A stretch of 64,000 bases of DNA from Physcomitrium patens. Taxonomy: Eukaryota; Streptophyta; Bryopsida; Funariales; Funariaceae. The position numbers and the translations under genes were made by a program. The notes beneath the pieces are model-generated. The model saw only the letters and a list, made by a program, of their open reading frames with translations, ran no database searches and was not told where the DNA came from. Shown here piece by piece: positions 49,353 through 61,300 of the stretch (position 1 is the stretch's first letter; every line of letters starts with the position of its first letter). The stretch lies in assembly GCF_000002425.4 (NCBI RefSeq), contig NC_037253.1, positions 125,169-189,168 of the forward strand, given 5' to 3'.

Positions 49353-49484
49353 AATATTAATGAATTAAAATAGAAGTCGTGTTCTTCACCAATCATATTC
49401 ATATCTGTCATTGTAGCATCTGTAATAACTATTTGTACCTTGTTACAAACAATATACACTATTCTTGGGTACTATCAGACATAA

Positions 49485-50113
49485 ATGGACTTGAGAGTAT
49501 TTGTAATCATTTCATTGGTACTAATATTGCAAATAGCTTACCAGTGTAGGGCTCAATCAGATGATCAACCAGATCTGTGTCCCATAGGTACGAAATGTGC
49601 ACAGATAGACACTGAATATCGTCCACGTCCCTTAAAGGCTTCTAAAAAAGAGAAGAAACAAAAAAACATATTGCACCTGTCAAGGCTGTTGCAAATAGTT
49701 TTTTAGATATGTTTAAGGATAAGAAATGTGCTAGAAGAAGATTGCTTCAAACTCCACTAAGCGCTTTTGGTGTACCTAGTGCATACATAAAGGATGGTGT
49801 TAACTATACATTCTATGTGTATGAGTGTTCAAGTACATTGGTAGGTGTAGATTGCGATGCATGTATTATGTCCATTAATCCTAACACAATAGATTATGGA
49901 CGCTTTGCACTAGATAGTCCTATTGTTGTTTCAGGTGCTACTCCAAACACTAACATATCTATTGTAACCGCAGCATGTGCTGACTACGAATTATCAGACA
50001 CAGAGAAGTGTTCGTATTGTTTTCTTAGTGAGAATAGCCGTGGAGTTATAAACATGATGCTCTATTCTCTTGGTGCTATGAGTATCTTATCATATACGGT
50101 ACTGTTACATTAA
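49485..50113 (+). pseudogene. Viral secreted or membrane protein with signal peptide, frameshifted
   Basis: The N-terminus (basic MDLR followed by VFVIISLVLILQIAY and CRAQS) is a typical signal peptide, and the C-terminal 25 residues are hydrophobic (MMLYSLGAMSILSYTVLL) and could anchor the protein. Between them lie about ten Cys and several N-x-S/T sites, suggesting a disulfide-bonded luminal or surface domain. The reading frame shifts at about 49,640-49,690, near A6 and A7 tracts. No family is recognised. A virion envelope or host-membrane role is possible but unproven. Confidence 0.6.
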
Positions 50114-50334
50114 GCAATAATAAAAAAAAATTGTTCCTAGATAATCAAAGGATTATAAAGAATAGCTTTTTTATTTATTATATCAAGTAGCTACAGCCTC
50201 ATCATGTGATATACATACAGATAAGAAGACAAGGAAGCACATATTCTATGATGGCTTATAATAACATATGAGGACTAAATACGATTGTGTCATGCTAGTT
50301 AGTATGAGTGGTATAAATTTTTTTTTTTTGTTAT
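50114..50334. other. Intergenic gap with T12 tract between converging viral genes
   Basis: This 221-bp gap separates the membrane-protein gene (plus) from the D5 gene (minus). It has A9 at about 50,122-50,130 (T9 for the minus-strand gene) and T12 at 50,318-50,329 for the plus-strand gene. Each could end the transcript of one of the two genes. Confidence 0.4.
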
Positions 50335-52217
50335 CTATATCAAAGATAATCCTTGAATCTGATCTACAGCATCTTTGGTGTACAAGTTCTTGACTAGATA
50401 CTGTCGTAGAGATGATATATCTTTTACTTTCATTGTTGGAAACATATCCTTTGACCAGTACTTGTAAGTATCGTACAGCTCCTTTATAGCAACTATACTC
50501 TTACTATTCTTTTCAACATTAGCACTCAAGAACTGTCCAAAGATATCATTAGACACATGAAATGTCTCGATGCAGTCCTTAACTTCATTAGGTTCTTCAA
50601 GACCATAAGTTAGATATTGCTTGTATTCTTCTATTACCAATCTCATGAATACGGGGGCAAGCAAAGGAATCTTGTTAGAAAAGTTAATATCCTTTAAGTG
50701 CGTTGTAAGAAGATCATGAATAGTTCTATCTTATCAACAAACGTCGATACAAATGGCATTACTCTAACTCTACTCCACACTGCTTTATCAAACGTACTCA
50801 TCTGTGGGATCCTGTTGGCAATGAGTACGAACTTCGTTGTCTGGGGTATGATAGTTCCTTCTTCGTACAGTCCTCTAATATAGAGGCTATCGTTCCCTGT
50901 AAGCTCTTTCATAATACCAAGGTTGAGCTTATCACCTTCATCAGGTTCTTGAACGAGAGCTATAAGTCTTTCTTTAAGCATTGCTAGCTCGAGAGTGGCT
51001 GCTGACGATTGTACTCTCTTTCCCATAAGTAATGATGTTGGCATCTTTATTGTATAGTCTCCAAATGCTCCTTCAACTAGAGAGACCATAACAGTCTTTC
51101 CGTTGTCTCCAGATCCCGACCATATAGAAAATATCTTGTTTGCATTTTGTCCTTCTAAACATGATGAGATGAACCTCATAAAGTATCTTCTTATGTCCTC
51201 GTTAGGGAACACCTTTGCTAGGAGATTAAGAACCTCATTAGTTGCTTCTGAGTTATAATCGAGTGGTACAAATGGAATCCTAGTTGACAAAGTAATATAG
51301 TCATCCGATTCCATCCTTCTAAATCTATCTTCTATAAAGTCGTATACACCACCTTTCATACCTATCACATTTCGTCTAGAATCCAAGAGTTCTTCAAAGC
51401 CCTCTTTGTATAACATTCCTGCACAGGTATACATCATCTTCCTTCTATTGTCAGATAATTGTATAAAATCTATTATCTTAATGGCAGGCTCGATAGTCTT
51501 CATGTAGGACTCGCATACATCAGCTATGAATCTATACATCCCTGTGAGGATCTCTCTCATCATTGATGCTTTGGAGCTCTTTAGAGCCCATCTCTTGGTG
51601 TCGAAAAAATATATGGTTATCTTGTCAAAGTTAGAGCATACAAACTTGTCATCGTATATCACGCAAAATATCTTTGAAGTGATAAGCTCAGGATTCTTAG
51701 GACATACACATATTAAGTCCGTTACAATCTCCTTCTTTCTACCTTCTGAACATTGTATACTGTAGATGTCACAAGGCCATGTAGGTGATATCTTCGCATA
51801 CATATCTCTCTTGCCTCTCTCTTCAAGTTGTATAATCCATGTGGAACAAGCTTCTACCATCGTGCTGTAGTGCTTGCTCTTGTTACAGCTTAGACCAAGA
51901 TATTGTACAATATCATCAACATCATCGCAAGGAAAGCAGAACATTGCTTCCTCAACGATACAAGATTCGTTGGTTGAGAATACAACACCAGAGCCATTGG
52001 AAGTAATAGTTGTCAATGATGATATCAGCTTATAGTCTGTAGGTATTGTTGGGAAGAAGTACGCATAGGTACTCTCTTGTGATGTTTTAAAGGCTATGCA
52101 CATTCTGTGCACATCTCCTATAATATACTTTCTATTGTAGGCATCAAGAAATTGTAACATTGGGTCTTTAAATTGACCTTAGGGAAGCCCAAAAAGCTTT
52201 ACAAAGATTGATGTCAT
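50335..52217 (-). pseudogene. Viral D5-type SF3 helicase (primase-helicase), frameshifted
   Basis: The minus-strand frame from 52,160 carries the D5 N-terminal region and a superfamily 3 helicase core: Walker A GSGDNGKT, the Walker B-like segment LIALVQEPDE, then ELTGNDSLYIRGLYEEG and IANRIPQ. It breaks by a frameshift between about 50,735 and 50,690 and continues in another frame to 50,335. Upstream, an in-frame ATG at 52,217 is followed by one TAA before the main frame. At about 610-625 codons it is shorter than usual D5 proteins (about 780-950 aa), and no archaeo-eukaryotic primase motifs were seen. So the primase half is missing, either lost at the right junction or never present. Confidence 0.9.
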
Positions 52218-52314
52218 CGTCCTAGCACTGCAGTATCACGTACGACTGCAACTAAAAGGATATCACTTCCGCGGCTGCTAGACATTGTTGTCCATATTAA
52301 ATGCTGTAATAATA

Positions 52315-52349
52315 TATTCTTTTGTCCTTATGTAGTAACCTTAAAATAC
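52315..52349. repeat. Flanking repeat B, right copy
   Basis: It is 35 bp with three mismatches to 34,438-34,472 and the same orientation (ends gtagtaaccttaaaatac). It marks the right junction of the viral block. Confidence 0.75.
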
Positions 52350-52363
52350 ATTATTGTGCTGTA

Positions 52364-52398
52364 GGTAAGTAGAAATATATTATTTTAAATTATATCAA
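52364..52398. repeat. Flanking repeat A, right copy
   Basis: The sequence ggtaagt-agaaatatattattttaaatt matches 34,383-34,427. Here it lies after repeat B, while on the left it lies before B, so both copies are on the outer side of the block. Confidence 0.7.
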
Positions 52399-52399
52399 A

Positions 52400-52497
52400 T
52401 TATATAAAAAATAATTACAAATTATAATTCAACATTTTATTTTTAGATATTTTAAAATACGTGGTAAAGATGATCTCATAGTTATATATAATTTGAA

Positions 52498-52529
<32 letters not shown>

Positions 52530-52705
52530 AAAAAAAAAGTTGACCAAAAAAATATTTGAATGTTCACTAGCAACAAGATTTGATATATATTTAAATTTGA
52601 AAGTCAAACATGTTCGATAAATATTAAATATGTTTAAATATTTAAAAAAAAAAAAAAAAATTTGAGGAGAGGGAGAAAATTAAGAATGAAGTCATTTTTT
52701 CTCAA

Positions 52706-52779
<74 letters not shown>

Positions 52780-53684
52780 CTATACAAAACTGCGTATTCT
52801 AAACTTTTTATATTTAAACTTAGCCACTCTATCAATTATTGGATTTTGACATGCAAAAAATTTTAAAATACTATACTTTAATTCTAAACATCAACACCTG
52901 TGAAAACAAAAAAACCATATATGATGTTTTGGAGATTTATCACTAAGCTCTATATTCCAAGAAGCTCTATAATCATTTGCAGAAAGAGAACACCCATAAT
53001 TGTGTTTTCTAAGAAAAAATTGATAAGATTTCTTTTATTGCACAACCATAATTTGAGTTTTCTAAAACCATACATTGATTTATAATGCTAAAGAACTCCA
53101 CTACTCTTTATTTGCATTTTATAAAACTCTATTATTATTCTAAAGAAATAATTTATATTTCTTTAAAAAATGTAACTTAGAAGATTTATTACTACTCAAA
53201 TGATTGTCAATACTATAAAATATTTGAGGATTTTACTAATGTGGTTTTTAGTAGTATCAAATTTTGAATATGTCTAATACTTTAGTATTAAAAATTATTT
53301 CTTTAAATTTAGGTGGCTTTGATAGCCAAGACAATGAATTACTTCTTTCTATAATTGTTATTGAAAAATCATTATAAATTCTACTTCAATGATTTTGGGA
53401 TTACTTAAAATCTTACTTAGAGAAGAGTTGTATGAAAATATTTTACTACAAAAATCAACATATTGTAAGACTAACTGAAAAAAACCTAAGACATTTTGAC
53501 AAAGGATTTTGGCCCATGCTCTTTCTAAGTTGAGTGTTGACCTCAGATCAATAGCAAGACTATTAATATCAAAATCTATTTTCTTCTAAATTCTAATTGT
53601 ATAAATGATCTCAAGAATAGCATCTTATATCTCATTTCTAATCTATTGAGTAATTAATTTATAATTTTTTTTATTAAAATTTAA

Positions 53685-53716
<32 letters not shown>

Positions 53717-54416
53717 ATATTTCTTGATGATATAATTTAAAATAGTCCTAAACAAAATATAATCTACCAACAATTCTAAGTAATTTACAACATTTTTCAA
53801 ATACATCACATGTTTTTAATACATAAAACATACATCTCAAATCTTAAATTTGATATTTAAGACTTGATTTTTATATTTTAAAATCTTTATTTCTATATAT
53901 CATACAAAATTATTTTTTAAAAATTTATACTATATTATAGTGTTGACAAAAAGAATTACGTATTTATTTTATATAATTTTATATTCAATTGATTATATAA
54001 CTATATAAGTAAGTTAAATTTAAAAAAAATATATATTATTATTATTTAGAATACGACTTAGATGTTTTAACAACTTTTACAAACTCATAATTTAAAATAT
54101 GATTTTTTTAATTTTTGGTTATTATTTTTAGAACAAAAAATTACAATAAAAATATTATTGTGTCATTCTAATCAATAATTTAAAATATTCAATCTTCTAA
54201 AAATTTTTAAAATATTCATTTTAAATTTTTAATATAATAATAGATCAATTAATTAATATTTTTATTTTATTTTTATTTTTATTTATTTTTTTATACAAAA
54301 AATTAAATAGAAGAACGTGTTAAAAAATATAAATATTTTGATATTTTAATTTACATAAATTTATCAAATTTTGTTTTCTTAGAATTATATTTATACTATT
54401 AGAAAATATATATATA

Positions 54417-54461
<45 letters not shown>

Positions 54462-54891
54462 TTAAATTAAAGGAGTTACATAGAATCAAATAAAAGTATA
54501 TAAATTTGATAATATCTTATAGAAAAGCTTCTTATGAGTTCTATAGATATAGATTTGACTTTATATGTGTTCATAGGTGATTGACATGTTAAATACTTGG
54601 CCAACAAATTAACCATGTATTGCACGTGTTCGCCACTTATAATATAAGTTGGCTATGTAGTATACATATAAGACCTGCCTTCCAAATCAGACACATATCT
54701 TATGAATTGGACATGTATTGGAGGTCCTATAAAACGTTGTTACATAGCTTCTTGTTAGATAATATGTATAGAAGCAAGACTGAGGCCTTCATCACTCTTG
54801 TCAACTTCTTTTTTGCTCCTAGTCTAGTTTCAAGAGTCTTTATTTTTCTAGTCTTTTGCAATAGCTATTCTAGCTTCTTCTTCTTCTTCTT

Positions 54892-54928
<37 letters not shown>

Positions 54929-56270
54929 TTTTTTAGCTTTCTTTTATACTCATCTTATTTATTCATTTACATTCTTTGAGTTTTGGTTCTTTACACATAT
55001 TAAAAATATATGTGTAATATGAATTTTTTGAAATATTATAAATTAATAAAAAAGTAAATATCTTTGAATAACAATCAATTAGTTAGAAGTCTCCATTCTT
55101 ATAAGGAATACTTTATAATTGAAATGAATTAAATTATGATTATGATTTTTAAGAACATGGTTTGATTATCAAATTGTCACAACTTAAGGAATATAATACA
55201 AGAATTCAATTTATAACAACTACATTCTATATGATATATGTATCTAAGACTCTGGAATAGATTGTATTTAGATTGACATTAATATTGATAACACAGTTGC
55301 TGCCATCCTTACCATCCCTACTATTGAATGAAGCTCCAAAGTCTTTCCTTAAATCAAATGTATTAACTTTGTTGTGATCTTGACAATAATTGAGTTATCA
55401 TTGCTAAAAAATTGAATTATTTTTTCTCTTTGTAATATAAGTGTATGCCCCAATTTTAATTAAGATGTTAGTATTGGCACCAAAACACAACTATGGAATT
55501 AGTGTTTTAATTTTAATTTGATTTTTATGCTATTATAGTATCTTTTTATGTCTCAATTCACAAACAAAATTTCTTCATGCATACATTTTCTAAATATGCT
55601 TTCACATATGCACATCTTCAACCATATTTAATTCCGTCTATATCAATCCAATGTGACAAAAAAATGTACCTTGGTTTAAGTCATTTTTGGTACATCCTTC
55701 AATCCATCCTTCCTTCAATTCTCATTTTTGTTATATTTGGAAGGATTTGTTTCAAATAAAGATATCAAATTTGCATCTATCCAAAATGTAACATTTCATG
55801 TACAATTGGAAATTTAAACTCCATCAAAGTGTTTGCAATATAAGCTTGATCAATAAAGATCAAAGTGTGTCTATTTCATTACCATTAATTTTTTCCATCT
55901 TCACTTCTAAGTCTTATTTGTATATAGATATATACATATATATACATAAATATATTTATATATAAACAACACACATTTTTACATTGAAAATAATGATAGT
56001 AGGAAGTTTAGGAATAATATCAAGAATGAGTGATATAAATTTTTAAATATTAAATTAAAACCTTTAAGATTATTTTTCAAGAAAATAAAAAATGTCAAGA
56101 TGATTTTGGAAAATATGTCTTATAAAAAAATAGAAATTAAATAACATTTTGGATCCATTATTTAAAAAATTCTTTACTCATAGCACTTCTATATTTAATT
56201 TTTTGTAGTACATAAATTCACTTTTCAATTAAAAATTAAAAGAGAACTTAATTAAATTAATCTTGAAGAA

Positions 56271-56323
<53 letters not shown>

Positions 56324-56630
56324 TAACTATTTTATTCTTCAATTTAGGAATTTAATCTAATATAGAATTTAATATCATACATAAAAATAAATTATCAAAT
56401 TATATAAATATTTTTATTAGTATTATAATCTTAAAAAAATAAAAATTTATAATTTTATTTATTTTTAGTTACAATAGAAAATAAGGATTTGAGATTTAAC
56501 ATTTAAAATTTGGAATTTATAGGTTTAGGGTTTAGGATTTAGAATTATATGGTTTTTTTTATTAAGGATTTGATAACTTTTTCTAGTATTGAATGAATTG
56601 AATTCTATTTTTGTTGATTGTAATTATAGT

Positions 56631-56670
<40 letters not shown>

Positions 56671-58500
56671 ACTTTCAGATTTGGAAGTAAGAACAATTGA
56701 AATCATACATTTAGTAGTGTTTTTATAGTGGTTTTTAAAATTTTGATTTCAAATTCTTCTTTTTTTATATAAGTATAATCATGTAATTGGTTTAAATTAC
56801 ATTTTTAATTACTCTATTGTATTTAAATAAAATTTATGGTTAAACTTTCATTGCACAATAATACTCAAGTAGCTAGTTTAAGGATAGTTTTTATTTTTAT
56901 TATGGATCCTAATTAAAAAAATTAAATATCTCACACTATTTATATGTGGTATTTAAGTGATTTTTTTAATTATATTTTTTAGCTTATTATTCTAATTCTA
57001 TTGATTAATTTATTACTAAATTTACTTTACTTTTTTATAATAAAGTAATTGGTTTAAATTTACTTCTAGCTTAATTATTCTTGTATTAAAAATATAATTT
57101 TAAATATAAAGAATATATATATATATATAATCTATGTATTAAGATTTATTAAATAATTTAAATCATAATATTTTGTATATATACCTATATGTGTTTAAAT
57201 TTGAATGTTTTTAATATCATTTTTGTGGATAAAACTATAGATATACCAAAACATATTGCATAATATTTATATATTTTTATTCCATTTTATAGCCTCCAAT
57301 CCTAAGATAAGCCAACCTTTGCAAATTGACTATTTACAATGTTTACATATTTAAATATATAATCTAATATACTTAGATTTAAAATTATATATCATATGAT
57401 ATTAATCTAAAAATACGTATTTAAGTAGTATATATTGATATTCTATTTGAAAAATTAAAAGTTCAAAGTAAAATAATTGATAAGTTTAAAGATTTTAGAA
57501 TATATGTTAATAGATCTTAAATTAAATGATATAAAGTGTAGGATTTATGTTTCAAATTTTAGCATTTGAAGTTACATGAGTGCCTTAGTAAGTCTCAAGA
57601 ATTCTTTAATATTATTTTTTAATACTTATTAATTAATTTTTTAATATTTTAACTAAATATATTTTTTCATCATTAATATCTAAGATTCTAATAGTATAAA
57701 ATTTTTACCATATATATTCTTAAATTTGTACATATAAACACTTTGACTTTTGTAAGTCCCACCAATGCATCTGAATTGGTAATTATATAAAAAATAATCT
57801 TTTAATCTTGTTTAGATATTAAAATATTAAGATTAGAAAAAATATTTGATTATTTAAATATCAATTAGTATGTAGAAAGCCTTATAAGTTACAAGTGTCT
57901 TAATAAATAGAAATACATGAAAATTAAAGGCAATTATCTTTATTGCTTTGGTATTTTTTCTTAATTGTGCTAATTTTTATTTTTTTATTGACACCAATGC
58001 TTATAATAGGTCATTCGTTCAAATTTATTATTAATTATTATGTTGTAAATATTATTTAGTAGGTAATTTAATCATGAAAAATAAATATCATGATGTTTAA
58101 TATATATAGTTAATTTAAATTAATTTTATTATAATAAAAATTATCTAAGGTAGGATAAAACTTTATATACAAATTGAAGAAGAAAGATTTTCACAATCAT
58201 CCATACTTATTTTAAATGATAATCAAATCTTTAATTTATTTCAAATCTTTAATAAAAATGCACCTTTTCCAAGTTCTAAATACAGTGACAAGATTGTGTG
58301 TCTTGTTAGAAAGCACAAGCCACTCTTAAATCCTTCCTCATGTTTACAAATATATTGTCCCTCAACAATCTAGAAGCAAAGAAATGAATATGGTTTTTCC
58401 TTTCATTGCATACTGATCACATTCTTCACATCTAGATCATCTCTTTGAGTGTCCATTTAATGTTGTTAGATATCAAGACATTCCATTACAGAGAAGAAAG
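52400..58500. other. AT-rich spacer right of the viral block, rich in (AT)n
   Basis: No gene was recognised in 6 kb. Long alternating AT runs lie at 52,708-52,777 (70 bp), about 53,686-53,711, about 54,423-54,460, 54,894-54,922 (after a ttc run), 56,283-56,317, 56,634-56,668 and about 57,114-57,128. Apart from the LTR-like repeat at 54.8 kb the rest is unstructured AT-rich DNA with scattered stop codons. Confidence 0.6.
54560..54960 (+). repeat. LTR-like remnant related to 1.0 kb
   Basis: The part 54,769-54,880 matches 1,002-1,110 over about 110 bases, with small gaps. It is preceded by a TATA-like cctataaaac at about 54,725 and followed by a (ttc)n and (AT)n tract. No internal retrotransposon sequence adjoins, so a solo LTR is likely. 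Confidence 0.45.
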
Positions 58501-61300
58501 TGAATGACAATTAGTCATGTTTGGTATAGAATAGAGCAGGAGATAGTAACATTTACACATACAATGAGATAAATTCCTGTGTTCCTAGTGAAGGTGAAAT
58601 TGGCTTCCTTGTGGATTCATCATAAACGCAAAAAGCATCAGTGATCTGCTGAAATTCATCAAATCTGGTATTTTTTGATAACCTTAAGTCGTATCGTGTA
58701 AGATACAGCTCAGTTGTTTGATAATTTACTTGACAAAGTTGGATAGTTCTTAAAAAGTACAACGTATCGATGAGTGTCGGGGTTTGCAATGGTAGAGGAA
58801 AGGCGACACCATCACTGAAAGACTCCACGACATCCGAGCACCTCTAGCACTCGCTTAGATGAGTTTTTCACTCTTGCTGTGTCTATTTCAGAGACTAGAG
58901 CGTCATTGTGCTTCCGTAGCAACCGTCAGTGCAGCTCTGGAATTCTTGGTGCTGATAAGGAATCTATCCAAGTGTCTTTGAACTGATGCATTTGGGTTAA
59001 TTAAGGAAGCTTTGAGAATTTTGCGTTCCTGGTCGACCGAACATTCGAAAGTGAATCAGTGCATACGCAGTTGAGATTTAGGCAGTCTCAGCGGTGTAGT
59101 TCTGTAGAAGACAATGTAATATGGGATTTGCTGGGTGGTGTGAGGTCAATGTCGTGCTGGAGGAGATAGAACATGCATCAGCGCCCTCAAGAGTATGTTC
59201 ACTGCCGTCATCAAGTTTTCCTTTGAATGAAACTAAGAGCTTGTTTCATCTCTTGTACCAAACTCAAAATACAAAAGCAAACTTGATCTAAGAGAATGCC
59301 ACGCGGTTTCATGAGCAAATCCAAGTTGTTCGGAGTCTTCAGAAGCTCACCTCAAAACCACTCACAAGGACAGTCAGCTCTGCCTGTAACCATGTAAACC
59401 ACAAAAGCAAGAAAAAACCTGCACAATCGGCTTCCCCGAATCGATGACTCCTTCTAGAATTGGAAAATATAGATCTAGTCTGCATGACTCACTACATCCA
59501 AAATCCTGTTCCACCTGCCAATAAAACAGCGCAAGCTGCTTCGCCATTGAAGCCTTGGTTTTCGACCAACCGATACGTCTGCAGGTGTTTGTCCTCGATT
59601 GTTTAACGAAAGGCTTCATGGCGTTCCTGAGCAGTTTGAACACAAGCCATTTATTCCTGCACGATGAGGGCCCACGGAAATCTAGGCTCTTAAGAACCTC
59701 CAATCGAACCGGCAATTTCACAGGCCTTTTCTTACTCGATGAGCAACCAAAACGATTCCAATTGTAGTTGATATGTTGGAAACCTGACGGAGGGTTCTTT
59801 AAACTCGAAATAAACCATCATCAAACTGGACAATTACCATAGAATTTGGGTTAAACAAACGGAACCGCCCTACTCCGGAAGTTGACATACAAATGAAGAA
59901 TTTGCGTGAAAGGTGGGAGCAGACCACCCCAACCTCCTTCTCTAACATTATTCTCCAATTGAAAACTTGCTAGATGTTTTGATACACTTTCCTTTTCAAG
60001 ACAACGAGTTGTGTACTAGTCTGTTGCTGGATCAAGAGCTAACCAAATCTGAAGAAGTAAAGTGTGGTATTTGCGCAGCATGGACTTCCATCATCAGGAA
60101 TGAACGAAAGATTCTGACGAGCTCCAAGTCTGTTGTCAGGGATAATGTGACCTAGGTTCAAAACAATTTACGAATAGCAATGTGTTGACGCTAAAGCACT
60201 ACACAGTCAAAACCAGCTGCTGTTCTATTCGTTACCCACTTCCGTAATTGGGGGCAAACTAGCCCAGAAGAAAACTGTACATCGGAATCCCTAGGTTCTC
60301 CATATTCCATGATAAGCATGCATTTGCACACGACAAAAACTTTTGTATTGATTCGCAAAAACATTATTGTGTGCAATATTGGATCACGCATGTGGGTTGA
60401 AAGGCCGAAGTGGTTCGAGCATAATGTACTTCAAACAGTGGAGCGTAAAACTGCAAAATGATCGATTCAACAAGTAAAGAAGGAGCCATCAAGCAGATAC
60501 CATGCAGGATACTTTCGCCCCGAATTACGGCAGTATTCTAGCACTAAAAACAAGCCATTCGGCTTTGGCTTGTCACATTCACCTGACACCGTGCCCTGGC
60601 TTGTCCTCCTGATCTGAAGAGAAAACCAACAAGAGTATGAACTAGAGAACTCTCGCCACAGCACTGAGCTGGTGTCGAAACTCGTTAGTTGTGAAGTTCT
60701 TTCGATCAGATCCAACACGCAGAAACAGACTCATGCTCGATGGTCACTTGACAACCGCATCCTGCCGACATCGCGTGCTCAGAGCGCGAGGCGGACACCA
60801 ACACACTCAAGGTCTGCATGCAGTGCAGCGTTTTTTTCCCCTCGGCGGAACCCCTCCCCCCCCCCCCCCCAACAATATTACACTACCTAGTACGTGGTGA
60901 GAACACTCCACATCGTTTAGAGCTGCAGTATTTCTCAAATGCTCTCCGAATTACACAGTGCACCTTAGCAGCACATGTCTGGGGCCTGCCTGTTGAGGAG
61001 ATGCAGTTGTGGGCCAGGGAGCCCAGTGCAGCAAGACGGCGCCACTTGTATTGATGACGTCGAAATGTCATCAGCCTCTACGCAGATTGGAGCATGACAC
61101 GCCACCCGGCTCATGAATCCCCAGCTTTTTGGTGGTGGGTCATAAAGTTGAAGACTAAGTCATCAATACGACTTTAGATATATTTCTTGGATTCCCTTGG
61201 AGCTGTACCCAGTTCTAGCTCACATCCACGTACAGATACACAAGTCTATTGTCGTTTTTCTGTATTTCTTAAATAATAACTTAAGTTGTGAAAGTAAAAG
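58500..61300. other. Gene-like composition, no gene identified
   Basis: GC rises at about 58,550. Minus-strand frames at 58,553-58,828 (91 aa), 59,374-59,721 (115 aa) and 60,467-60,718 (83 aa) are open, but none has a recognisable domain or consistent splice partner. The region could be non-coding transcript, decayed gene or UTR. A C15 tract lies at 60,856-60,870. Confidence 0.4.

Larger units (their letters stand above)
34438..52349. mobile_element. Endogenous giant-virus (Nucleocytoviricota) segment
   Basis: About 17.9 kb of dense coding sequence on both strands, with intergenic gaps mostly below 200 bp, no introns and codon use unlike the host genes, lies between very AT-rich moss-like spacers. 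It holds several nucleocytoplasmic large DNA virus hallmark genes (PolB, D5 helicase, RPB1, RPB5, TFIIS, FEN1, UDG). Adjacent genes overlap by one to four bases in two places, as in compact viral genomes. No capsid protein, packaging ATPase or VLTF3-like gene was seen, so this is part of a genome. Integrated relatives of such viruses have been described in mosses and Selaginella. The right end is placed at repeat B. Confidence 0.92.

Noticed and set aside
59374-59721. 115-aa minus-strand frame as a gene
   Set aside because: No domain, and an equally open plus-strand frame overlaps it.
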